From: Bacteroidales bacterium
GTDB lineage: Bacteria; Bacteroidota; Bacteroidia; Bacteroidales; F082
Assembly: GCA_017651645.1 (NCBI GenBank)
Contig: JAGCCO010000020.1
Coordinates: 1 to 24,465, forward strand
Direction of reading: 5' to 3'
Length of the DNA: 24,465 nucleotides
In this document: piece after piece, positions 15,228-21,980 of the stretch
Numbering within the stretch: position 1 is the stretch's first letter
How the letters are laid out: every line of letters begins with the position of its first letter
Position numbers and translations under genes: made by a program
The notes under the pieces: model-generated
Told to the model about the DNA's origin: nothing
What the model saw: the letters and a program-made list of their open reading frames with translations, nothing else
The model's database searches: none

Positions 15228-15320
15228 ATGGAAGAACTGAAACGTATCAAACTCTTTGCAGGATACAGTGACGAATCTTTGGGGCGTCTGATGAACCAGC
15301 CTTGCAATACCCGATGTTGA
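15228..15320 (+). pseudogene. remnant: first 30 codons of a Crp/Fnr paralogue
   Basis: The frame begins MEELKRIKLFAGYSDESLGRL, nearly the same as the Crp/Fnr gene starting at 21372, with the same promoter context (TATTTTTGCGCTGAAAAA at 15201 and 21345). After about 21 codons similarity fades and the frame stops at 15320. The cNMP-like and HTH parts are missing. It may still be transcribed from its retained -7 box. Confidence 0.75.
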
Positions 15321-15322
15321 AA

Positions 15323-15340
15323 TTGTAATAACATTGTAAC
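15323..15340 (+). promoter_or_regulatory. Pho-box candidate upstream of phoB
   Basis: TTGTAAT (15323-15329), AACA spacer, TTGTAAC (15334-15340): a direct heptamer repeat at 11-nt pitch, like the PhoB-binding Pho box. A weak third unit may lie at 15356-15362. The same heptamers with the same pitch precede the PiT unit at 17521-17560. Autoregulation of phoB is the natural reading. Confidence 0.6.
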
Positions 15341-15371
15341 ATCCTCGTCCTGTGGCTTCAATGAAAAGCTG

Positions 15372-15379
15372 TATCTTTG
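15372..15379 (+). promoter_or_regulatory. -7 box of the phoB-phoR operon
   Basis: TATCTTTG matches TAnnTTTG and lies 44 nt before the ATG. No TTTG occurs at the -33 position, which suits a promoter that needs an activator bound upstream. Confidence 0.55.
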
Positions 15380-15423
15380 TACTCGATTGGTACTTTTTTG
15401 AAGCGCACTAAATCATTGAATTT

Positions 15424-16110
15424 ATGAATATTCTTGTTGTAGATGACGAGTCGGATCTCTGCGAGATACTGCAATTTAACCTTGAAACCGAGGGATACGA
15501 GGTCGTGACAACCAATTCCGCCGAAGAGGCACTCAAGCTTCCTTTGCAAGAATATGCTCTGATTCTCTTGGATGTGATGATGGGCGAAATGTCGGGGTTC
15601 CAAATGGCGCGAAAGATAAAGGAAAATCCTGCAACGGCAAGGATCCCCATTATTTTTATCACGGCTCTCGACGATGAGGACAACACGGTCAAAGGGCTTA
15701 ACATCGGTGCCGACGATTATATTACCAAGCCGTTGAGCATGAAAGAGGTGAAGGCAAGAGTAAAAGCGGTGCTGAGGAGGTCTAATTCCCAAACTCATCA
15801 AAGGGATGCTGCTTACAATAAACTTTGTTACGAAGCCATCATCATCGATTTAGACACCAAAACGGCCACACTCGACGGCGAGGAATTGGCGCTTACCAAA
15901 TTGGAGTTTGAATTGCTGTCGTTCTTTCTCCGTAACCCCGACAAGGTATTTTCGCGCGAGGAGTTGCTTACGCAATGTTGGCCGCAAGATGTGTATGTGC
16001 TTGACCGCACCGTGGATGTCAACATCACGCGTCTCAGAAAGAAGATTGGCCGCTATGGCAAACAAATAAAAACACGAATTGGCTATGGCTACTGCTTTGA
16101 GGAAAAGTAA
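15424..16110 (+). CDS. phoB: OmpR/PhoB-type response regulator
   Basis: 228 aa. The receiver domain (1-115) has the acidic pair Asp7/Asp8, phospho-acceptor Asp50 (LILLDVMMG), Thr80 and Lys102 (DDYITKPLS). The C-terminal winged helix (about 130-226) has LTKLEFELLSFFLRNPDKVFSREELL and VDVNITRLRKKIGRYGKQIKTRIGYGY, as in the OmpR/PhoB group. It is followed by a sensor kinase overlapping its 3' end. Pho-box-like repeats upstream of this operon and of the PiT operon, and two phosphate transporters nearby, support a PhoB role. The exact ligand pathway is inference. Confidence 0.85.
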   Translation: MNILVVDDESDLCEILQFNLETEGYEVVTTNSAEEALKLPLQEYALILLDVMMGEMSGFQMARKIKENPATARIPIIFITALDDEDNTVKGLNIGADDYITKPLSMKEVKARVKAVLRRSNSQTHQRDAAYNKLCYEAIIIDLDTKTATLDGEELALTKLEFELLSFFLRNPDKVFSREELLTQCWPQDVYVLDRTVDVNITRLRKKIGRYGKQIKTRIGYGYCFEEK

Positions 16111-17518
16111 ATCGTTTCAGAAGAACCTGTTCTTCAGCATTGGCGGCATTTTCCTGCTGTTTGCCGTTTGTTTCAGTGTGTACCAATACCAACGCGAAAA
16201 AGAATACAAAATAGACATACTGCACTCACGTTTGCAAATGTACAATTATGAGTTGATGCAGTCTTTGGGTAAGCAAGGCATCCTTTGCGACAGCCTTTTT
16301 GAGTCCTACACCCAATCCCTTAGCATTGATAAGATGCGTGTGACCATTATTGACACCAACGGACTGGTGCTTCAGGACAACAATTATCAAGGGATTGACT
16401 CACTGCCCAACCATCTGAAACGCACTGAAGTGCAAGAGGCTTTGGCTCATGGCAACGGGTATGACATCAAGCGGACTTCTGAATCCACTCACGAAACCTA
16501 TTTCTATTCTGCCACGCGGTTTGGTGACTTGGTTGTCCGTTCCGCCGTGCCCTATTCCGCCGAACTGACGGAATCGCTGAAAGCAGACAACACCTTTATC
16601 TATTTCACCATTGCGCTGACCTTATTGTTGGCCATTGCACTCTACTTGAACACGCGCCGAATCAGCCGACACATTGGGCATCTGCGTGAGTTTGCGGTAA
16701 AAGCAGAGGAAGGTGAGGAACTTGACCATGAGTTGGAACAGCGTTTGCCGGATGACGAATTGGGCGAGATTTCCCACACTATCATCACTTTATACTGGAA
16801 ACTGCGCCATAGCGAAGAGGACAAGCTCCGCCTCAAACGCCAACTTACCCAAAATGCCGCCCACGAGTTGAAAACCCCTGCCGCCAGTATACACGGCTAT
16901 TTGGAAAGCATCCTTGACCATCCCGACATGCCGCAGGACAAACGTCAGCATTTTCTGGAACGCTGCTATGCCCAAAGCGAGCGCATGAGCAAATTGCTCA
17001 TGGACATGTCGCAACTGACACGTTTGGATGAAATGCCAACAAGTCTTTCCATAAACAAAGAACACAATAATGTCATTGATGTTGTTCCGATTATTCACAA
17101 TGTATTGGAAGATACTACTTTGCAATTAAAGAACAAAGGCATTGAGCCCATCGTCGAACTTCCTGCGAGCATCATCGTTTCTTCTCCTTTTGCCGAACCA
17201 GAGAGTTTGATTTACAGCCTATTTCGCAACCTTGTGGACAATGCCCTTGCCTACGCCACAAGAGCCACTCAAATCCTCATCACCTACGACAACGGCGAGT
17301 TTTCCGTTGCCGACAACGGCGTAGGAGTTCCGCCACAACATCTTCCTTATCTTTTTGAACGTTTCTATCGCGTCGACAAAGGCCGCTCTCGCAAACTCGG
17401 CGGCACAGGTCTCGGCCTGGCCATCGTTAAAAACACCGTTGTCGCCCACAGCGGAACCATCACGGCGCTACCCACGCCTGGCGGCGGACTGACTGTTAAG
17501 TTTACGCTTCGAGGATAA
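16085..17518 (+). CDS. phoR: PhoR-type sensor histidine kinase
   Basis: 477 aa from the ATG at 16085, which overlaps the regulator gene by 26 nt. Membrane segment 1 (about 14-33), a periplasmic region of about 135 residues, and membrane segment 2 (FIYFTIALTLLLAIALYL, about 171-188) are followed by a HAMP-like linker. The dimerisation domain has NAAHELKTP with His260. The ATPase domain has the N box RNLVDNALAYA (about 381-391), G1 DNGVGVPP (about 410-417) and G2 GGTGLGLAIVKN (about 439-450). It should phosphorylate the response regulator encoded just upstream. PhoR naming rests on the shared operon and the Pho-box candidates. Confidence 0.85.
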   Translation: MATALRKSKSFQKNLFFSIGGIFLLFAVCFSVYQYQREKEYKIDILHSRLQMYNYELMQSLGKQGILCDSLFESYTQSLSIDKMRVTIIDTNGLVLQDNNYQGIDSLPNHLKRTEVQEALAHGNGYDIKRTSESTHETYFYSATRFGDLVVRSAVPYSAELTESLKADNTFIYFTIALTLLLAIALYLNTRRISRHIGHLREFAVKAEEGEELDHELEQRLPDDELGEISHTIITLYWKLRHSEEDKLRLKRQLTQNAAHELKTPAASIHGYLESILDHPDMPQDKRQHFLERCYAQSERMSKLLMDMSQLTRLDEMPTSLSINKEHNNVIDVVPIIHNVLEDTTLQLKNKGIEPIVELPASIIVSSPFAEPESLIYSLFRNLVDNALAYATRATQILITYDNGEFSVADNGVGVPPQHLPYLFERFYRVDKGRSRKLGGTGLGLAIVKNTVVAHSGTITALPTPGGGLTVKFTLRG

Positions 17519-17520
17519 CA

Positions 17521-17560
17521 TTGCAATGCTTTTGTAATACAACCGCAACACGCCTGTAAC
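17521..17560 (+). promoter_or_regulatory. four-unit Pho-box candidate before the PiT unit
   Basis: Four heptamers at exact 11-nt pitch: TTGCAAT (17521-17527), TTGTAAT (17532-17538), CCGCAAC (17543-17549), CTGTAAC (17554-17560), each separated by 4 nt. The last ends 10 nt before a -7-like box, the same geometry as a Pho box replacing the upstream promoter element. It starts 2 nt after the phoR stop. Confidence 0.65.
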
Positions 17561-17570
17561 TACAAGTGTG

Positions 17571-17578
17571 TTCCTTTG
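17571..17578 (+). promoter_or_regulatory. -7-like box of the small peptide-PiT unit
   Basis: TTCCTTTG differs from TAnnTTTG only at the second position. It is placed 10 nt after the phased heptamers and 24 nt before the small GTG-started gene. Confidence 0.4.
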
Positions 17579-17602
17579 CCACGTATTCGAAAAACAGACA
17601 TT

Positions 17603-17722
17603 GTGAACAAAGATAATAACAAAAGCAAGTTTGTCGATTGGCTGGTATTTGTAATACTACTCGCATTAACCTTTGTGCTTATATACTTGGAGATTATTGC
17701 TGCATCGACGGACAAACTGTAA
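17603..17722 (+). CDS. 39-residue single-span membrane peptide
   Basis: A GTG-started frame of 39 codons ends 12 nt before the PiT ATG. It has a Lys/Asn-rich start (MNKDNNKSKFVDW), one hydrophobic helix (LVFVILLALTFVLIYLEII) and a short polar tail (AASTDKL). Placement between the Pho-box candidate and the PiT gene, the clean one-span topology and the tight spacing support a real small protein. It might be a regulatory subunit of the transporter. No family is recognised, and the GTG start lowers certainty. Confidence 0.55.
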   Translation: MNKDNNKSKFVDWLVFVILLALTFVLIYLEIIAASTDKL

Positions 17723-17734
17723 AACACCAAACAC

Positions 17735-20014
17735 ATGAACATTCTATTTCTCGGAATAGTGGTATTCCTTATTATCCTTGCCGTTTTCGACCTTGTGGTG
17801 GGCGTGAGCAACGACGCTGTGAACTTCCTGAACTCTGCCATCGGCGCCAAAGTGGCGAGACACAAAACGATTGTAATCGTTGCGGCTATTGGCGTATTTG
17901 CTGGTGCCGCCATGAGCAACGGCATGATGGACGTAGCTAGGCATGGCATCATGACTCCACAATACTTCTCGTTCTACGATGTGATGTGCGTGTTTCTGGC
18001 CGTGATGGTGACAGATGTAGTGCTACTCGACATATTCAACACGCTTGGCATGCCGACATCAACCACCGTTTCTATGGTGTTTGAATTGTTGGGTGGAGCC
18101 TTCGCCATCGCATTGCTACAGATTGCCAAAGGCGCAACAGCAATCGATGGCACCTTGCTTTCGTTGGGCGACCTGCTCAACACGGAAAAGGCCATCTCGG
18201 TTATCTTTGGCATCTTCCTTTCAGTAGCCATCGCGTTTGTCCTCGGTACATTGGTGCAGTGGGTGGCGCGTCTGGTGTTCACCTTCACCTACCGTGTGAA
18301 TGGCGTTACCACCGATCACACTGGCAATATGGGAAACCGCCTGGGTTCTTCGCTCAAAATCGGCATCTTCGGAGGCATTGCCGTGACGAGCATTGTTTGG
18401 TTCCTACTCATCAACGGGTTGAAAGGTTCAAACATTATGACACCAGTGGTGAAATCGTACATCGATGAGAACACATGGCTGATCTTGGGAGGTGGTTTCG
18501 CTATCTTCTCCATCATCTTGACGATTTTGAGTGCCTTTAAACTGCCTATTCTGAAATTTGTGGTGCTACTGGGCACCTTTGCGTTAGCCATGGCATTTGC
18601 TGGCAACGACTTGGTGAACTTCGTAGGTGTGCCCCTAACTGGTCTTGACGCCTACAATGACTATGTGGCCAACGGTTCGGGCGATGCTTCGTCGTTTATG
18701 ATGAAATCGCTGATGGACACGGCGCACACTCCCACAATCTATCTGGTCATAGCAGGCATAATCATGGTGCTCTCATTGGTGCTCTCAAAGAAGGCACAAA
18801 ATGTGGTGAAAACTTCAGTTGACCTATCCCGTCAAGATGAGTGCGACGAGATGTTTGGCTCAAGTGGTGTCGCCCGTGCCTTGGTGCGCACAAACAAAAA
18901 AATAGCGACAGCTGTTGCTGCATTGATACCCAATCGCATTAAGAAATGGATTGACTCGCGCTTTAATGCCGACGAAACAGTATTACCTAATGATGCAGCA
19001 TTCGACCAGATTCGCGCAGCCGTCAATCTTGTTCTCGCAGGACTTCTTGTTGCTCTTGGTACCAACATGAAACTGCCGCTCTCCACGACATACGTCACCT
19101 TTATGGTGGCCATGGGAACCTCGCTTGCCGACCGTGCATGGAGCCGCGAAAGTGCCGTGTTTCGAATTACAGGCGTATTGAGTGTCATCGGCGGATGGTT
19201 TCTCACTGCTGGCGCGGCATTCATCTTGTGTTTCCTCGTCACCATTGTATTGCATTTTGGCTCGTTCGTGGCGATGTTTTTAGCCATTGCGCTGGCTGTC
19301 GTGTTAATCATCCGAAGCAACCGACGCTTTGAAAAGAACAACAAGAGCAGTGAAACGGACGTGTTGTTTAAGGAAATCCTTCGCACCAACGACAAAACTG
19401 AATGTTGGAAAATGCTTTGTAAACATGTGAACTATATCACCATAGACAACCTACAATTTGTGGTAAATCATTATGAGACATTAACTACGGCTTTCTTATT
19501 GGAAGACTACCGTATGCTAAAGCATGCCGTTGTTCAGCTTGAGAGTCAACGAAAAGAGATTAAGCGTCAACGGAGGAAACAAATTATTGCAATGCGCCGT
19601 ATAGACCCTGTACTCAGCGTGGAAAAAGGCACATGGTACTTCCTCACGATCAATTCCCTCGCGCAAATGGTGTATTGTTTGAAACGCATGGGTGAACCGT
19701 GCTTGGAACATGTAGGCAATAATTTTCGTCCAATTCCCATCAAATATGTCAACGACTTTTTCTTCCTACGCGATGAGATTGTACGCGTTTTTAACCGAGC
19801 TATTATTACTAAAACCAGCAGCCAAATTCGCGATGACGCAGCAAAACTCCAAGCCACTCTTTCCGATTACCGTAATGTGATCATTAAGGATATTCAAACA
19901 AAGCAACTCAACATAGAGAGCATGACCGTTTTCCTCAACATTGTTCAGGAGTCACATGAACTACTCAGCGCTTTGCGCCATACTATGAGAGGAAAGAATA
20001 AGTTTGAGAAATAG
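17735..20014 (+). CDS. pitA: PiT family inorganic phosphate transporter with long cytosolic tail
   Basis: 759 aa, longer than usual PiT proteins (about 400-530). Both PiT half-repeats are visible: GVSNDAVNFLNSAIGAKVA (about 23-41) with MPTSTTVSMVFELLGG, and NLVLAGLLVALGTNMKLPLSTTYVTFMVAMGTSLADRAW (about 432-470). About 11-12 membrane segments end near 528. The last 220 residues are soluble, helical and highly charged (NDKTECWKMLCKHVN...), resembling a PhoU/DUF47-like regulatory tail. It should carry out low-affinity proton- or sodium-coupled phosphate uptake. Its upstream heptamer repeats suggest control by the adjacent two-component system. The gene is followed by a strong hairpin. Confidence 0.88.
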   Translation: MNILFLGIVVFLIILAVFDLVVGVSNDAVNFLNSAIGAKVARHKTIVIVAAIGVFAGAAMSNGMMDVARHGIMTPQYFSFYDVMCVFLAVMVTDVVLLDIFNTLGMPTSTTVSMVFELLGGAFAIALLQIAKGATAIDGTLLSLGDLLNTEKAISVIFGIFLSVAIAFVLGTLVQWVARLVFTFTYRVNGVTTDHTGNMGNRLGSSLKIGIFGGIAVTSIVWFLLINGLKGSNIMTPVVKSYIDENTWLILGGGFAIFSIILTILSAFKLPILKFVVLLGTFALAMAFAGNDLVNFVGVPLTGLDAYNDYVANGSGDASSFMMKSLMDTAHTPTIYLVIAGIIMVLSLVLSKKAQNVVKTSVDLSRQDECDEMFGSSGVARALVRTNKKIATAVAALIPNRIKKWIDSRFNADETVLPNDAAFDQIRAAVNLVLAGLLVALGTNMKLPLSTTYVTFMVAMGTSLADRAWSRESAVFRITGVLSVIGGWFLTAGAAFILCFLVTIVLHFGSFVAMFLAIALAVVLIIRSNRRFEKNNKSSETDVLFKEILRTNDKTECWKMLCKHVNYITIDNLQFVVNHYETLTTAFLLEDYRMLKHAVVQLESQRKEIKRQRRKQIIAMRRIDPVLSVEKGTWYFLTINSLAQMVYCLKRMGEPCLEHVGNNFRPIPIKYVNDFFFLRDEIVRVFNRAIITKTSSQIRDDAAKLQATLSDYRNVIIKDIQTKQLNIESMTVFLNIVQESHELLSALRHTMRGKNKFEK

Positions 20015-20023
20015 GGAAAGAAC

Positions 20024-20056
20024 CCGCCGCAAAAGCCAAGAAAACCCTTGCGGCGG
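20024..20056. terminator. CCGCCGCAA/TTGCGGCGG hairpin, copy C
   Basis: CCGCCGCAA (20024-20032) pairs with TTGCGGCGG (20048-20056) between the convergent PiT and ferredoxin genes. It probably terminates both. It is the best-preserved of three copies with 10380-10410 and 15100-15128. Confidence 0.65.
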
Positions 20057-20077
20057 TTGAGTTGTTAGAACTTTATG

Positions 20078-20260
20078 TTACGCTTCTTCAATAGCTCCCA
20101 CAGGGCAGCCTTCTTTGGCTTCGGCGGCACTTGCAAGAGCTGCTTCCGGCACATCGCCCTCGATGGCAACGGCTACATCGCCGTTCATGTGAAACACTTC
20201 AGGGCAAGTGGATTCACAAAGCCCACAGCCGATGCAACTGTCATTTACTTTGTACTTCAT
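20078..20260 (-). CDS. monocluster 4Fe-4S ferredoxin
   Basis: 60 aa. CIGCGLCESTCPEVFHM near the start supplies three cluster Cys (CxxCxxC), and CPVGAI near the end supplies the fourth. The Cys of xxxCPEVF is extra, as in small [4Fe-4S] ferredoxins of anaerobes. It is a soluble electron carrier. It is third in a run after the CMD-like and DUF1858 genes, next to a Crp/Fnr regulator and hcp, so it is a plausible electron donor for a nitrosative-stress reductase such as Hcp. A truncated second copy is at 15151-15180. Confidence 0.88.
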   Translation of the reverse strand: MKYKVNDSCIGCGLCESTCPEVFHMNGDVAVAIEGDVPEAALASAAEAKEGCPVGAIEEA

Positions 20261-20274
20261 GATGTTCCTTTCTG

Positions 20275-20502
20275 TTATTGGTTTATATGTTGGTTAATTA
20301 ATCCTTTGATTTTCTCGATGATAGTCTCCACTTCCATCCCCGACTTCTTGCTCATTTCGGCGATGGTAGCCTTGCCCAACATGATTTTGCCAACGGGCGT
20401 GTTGAGCATCTTGAACTTTTCGTTCACTTTTGCCATTTCCGTCTTCAACCAAGGATATTGGGCGATGAGGTCGGCTAGTTTTGTGTCTTTTGTGATTTCC
20501 AT
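20275..20502 (-). CDS. DUF1858 domain protein
   Basis: 75 aa from the ATG at 20502; a GTG at 20526 is possible but less likely. The sequence MEITKDTKLADLIAQYPWLKTEMAKVNEKFKMLNTPVGKIMLGKATIAEMSKKSGM follows the DUF1858 pattern, the domain related to the ScdA/RIC N-terminus used in nitrosative-damage repair. It lies 14 nt upstream of the ferredoxin gene and in the same direction. A role in iron-sulfur cluster or nitric-oxide stress response is inferred from family and context. Confidence 0.8.
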   Translation of the reverse strand: MEITKDTKLADLIAQYPWLKTEMAKVNEKFKMLNTPVGKIMLGKATIAEMSKKSGMEVETIIEKIKGLINQHINQ

Positions 20503-20517
20503 ATTGTCATCTTTTGC

Positions 20518-20575
20518 GGCTGCCACGGTGTGACAGCCCTACAACTCTAAACTCTAAACACTCAACTCTAAACTT
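20518..20575 (-). repeat. hairpin and CTAAACT microrepeat between the CMD-like and DUF1858 genes
   Basis: GGCTG (20518-20522) pairs with CAGCC (20534-20538), with inner CAC/GTG. Next to it, 20542-20575 consists of repeated AACTCTAAA-type units that overlap the stop codon of the CMD-like gene. It may be an attenuator or a processing site that tunes downstream expression. Confidence 0.5.
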
Positions 20576-21251
20576 TAACATCAGGGTTTTTCTCCGTGAA
20601 TTTATCCTTCAGCACCTCGATGATTTCGGTGCGGCTGTTGCCTTTCTTCTCCATCTGTTTGATGGTTTTATAGGCTTGAAACAGCGTGGAAGGCCCGATT
20701 TCCGAACTGAAATAACCGATGCCTTGGTTCCAAGCCAGCAGTTCAAACACATCGTCCAAAGCGGCTGAATCTAGGCCGTGGATGTAGGCCTTCACCAGTT
20801 CGCGGGTGGCTTGGCGCATACGACCTGCCCCGACTGCATTGGTCAGCGAGAGCAAGAGGCGCATCTCGTAAGGCAGATGACGGCGGCTGTCGTTCCAGGT
20901 CAAGTCCCAGAAGTTGACAGCGGTTTGTGCCAAATCATCATCGATCAAGGCCATGTTAGTGAGGGCGTAAGGGCGCATCGGGATTTCTTTCTCTGCCTGC
21001 TTCATCTGGGCACGGTAGAAGTAAGTGTGGTATTCGGCCTCGGCCACCTTTTCGGTATAATGCTCGAAACCAAGGTCTTCAAGCACCTCATAAAGCGGAA
21101 TCGGCTCAAAACTTTGGATGATTTCCATGCCTTCACCGACGGCCATCTTCGCAGCCTGCATTTTCAGTCCAGGGAAAAAGTTGCCCTGCACACCGCGCAC
21201 GTCAATCTTCTTGAAATTCACGGTTTTGTCTTTCCAATCGTTGTAACTCAT
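20568..21251 (-). CDS. DUF2249-like / carboxymuconolactone decarboxylase-like protein
   Basis: 227 aa from the ATG at 21251, chosen for AAAGGAG about 9 nt upstream. The N-terminal part (VRGVQGNFFPGLKMQAAKMAVGEGMEIIQSFEPIPLYEVLEDLGFEHYTEK) has the DUF2249 signature of small redox-module proteins. The C-terminal part (LPYEMRLLLSLTNAVGAGRMRQATRELVKAYIHGLDSAALDDVFELLAW...) resembles the AhpD/CMD helical fold but lacks the CxxC redox pair. It leads the operon CMD/DUF2249-DUF1858-ferredoxin, divergent from the Crp/Fnr gene. A nitrosative or redox stress role is inferred from context; the biochemistry is unknown. Confidence 0.65.
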   Translation of the reverse strand: MSYNDWKDKTVNFKKIDVRGVQGNFFPGLKMQAAKMAVGEGMEIIQSFEPIPLYEVLEDLGFEHYTEKVAEAEYHTYFYRAQMKQAEKEIPMRPYALTNMALIDDDLAQTAVNFWDLTWNDSRRHLPYEMRLLLSLTNAVGAGRMRQATRELVKAYIHGLDSAALDDVFELLAWNQGIGYFSSEIGPSTLFQAYKTIKQMEKKGNSRTEIIEVLKDKFTEKNPDVKV

Positions 21252-21282
21252 AGTTGTGTCTCCTTTCATTGGTTTTATGGTA

Positions 21283-21352
21283 CAAAAGTAGATTCTTCCA
21301 TTGCGGCAAACCGAAACAAATGTTACATCAGGCACTTTTTTCCTTATTTTTG
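21283..21352. promoter_or_regulatory. divergent promoters of the CMD-like operon and the Crp/Fnr gene
   Basis: The minus strand has TACTTTTG (21290-21283), 32 nt before the CMD-like ATG. The plus strand has TATTTTTG (21345-21352), 20 nt before the regulator ATG. Neither has a convincing -33 TTTG. A short imperfect dyad, AACA-AA-TGTT (21315-21324), lies between them and could bind the regulator. Confidence 0.55.
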
Positions 21353-21371
21353 CGCTGAAAAATACACTGTT

Positions 21372-21977
21372 ATGGAAGAACTGAAACGTGTCAAACTCTT
21401 TGCAGGATGTAGCGACGAATCTTTGGAGCGTCTGCTCGAAAGCCCTTGTCGCCGACAGGACTATCCCGCTGGAAGGCGGATGCTCAACCCGGGTGACCCT
21501 TGTCGTGCGCTGATGGTGCTTGTCGAAGGTCAAGCCGAGGCACGAATGATGGGTGAGGAAGGCCGTGAGGTGCTCGTCGACCACCTGAAGGCCCCTATGC
21601 TGTTGGCTCCAGCGTTTCTCTTCGCCACGCCCAACATCGTTCCCGTCGAAGTCAATGCCGTGACCGACTGCGTGGTGTGGCACATCAACCGAGAGGCCTT
21701 CTTCGAGTTCCTCCAGCAAGAGCCGACCGTACTTCGTGCCTTCCTTGAAGTCCTCTCCGACCGAGGGCGTTTCCTAAGCCGAAAGATGCGCACCTTCGCT
21801 GTCAACAGCCTTCGCAACCGGGTCATAGAATACCTTGAAGCCAACGGCAGCATCATTTCCGTGGCCGCCGTTGCCGAACAACTTGGCGCGACAAGACCCT
21901 CACTCAGCCGTGTACTTTCGGAAATGGTGAGCGAAGGAATGATTGTTAAAGATGGGAAGGGGTATGGGAAACGGTAA
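21372..21977 (+). CDS. Crp/Fnr family regulator, HcpR-like by context
   Basis: 201 aa from the ATG at 21372, directly after its -7 box. The N-terminal effector domain (about 1-120) has AGCSDESLERLL, PAGRRMLNPGDPCRALMVLVEGQAEARM and the usual beta-roll; the cyclic-nucleotide phosphate-binding RxSxxG signature is absent. The C-terminal HTH is SVAAVAEQLGATRPSLSRVLSEMVSEGMI (about 158-186). It is divergent from the CMD/DUF1858/ferredoxin operon and near hcp, the arrangement expected of an HcpR-type nitric-oxide-responsive regulator. The sensing mechanism cannot be told. A 30-codon remnant of a paralogue lies at 15228. Confidence 0.82.
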   Translation: MEELKRVKLFAGCSDESLERLLESPCRRQDYPAGRRMLNPGDPCRALMVLVEGQAEARMMGEEGREVLVDHLKAPMLLAPAFLFATPNIVPVEVNAVTDCVVWHINREAFFEFLQQEPTVLRAFLEVLSDRGRFLSRKMRTFAVNSLRNRVIEYLEANGSIISVAAVAEQLGATRPSLSRVLSEMVSEGMIVKDGKGYGKR

Positions 21978-21980
21978 AAC

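Noticed and set aside
17521..17560. CRISPR-like array of short repeats
   Set aside because: Units are 7 nt at 11-nt pitch beside a promoter, which fits a regulator site rather than a CRISPR.
20778..21371. Longer N-terminus for the Crp/Fnr protein
   Set aside because: The upstream frame is antisense to the CMD-like gene; the ATG at 21372 follows a -7 box and matches the family start.
21252..21719. Longer N-terminus for the CMD/DUF2249-like protein
   Set aside because: The extension is antisense to the Crp/Fnr gene; the ATG at 21251 has a strong AAAGGAG site.
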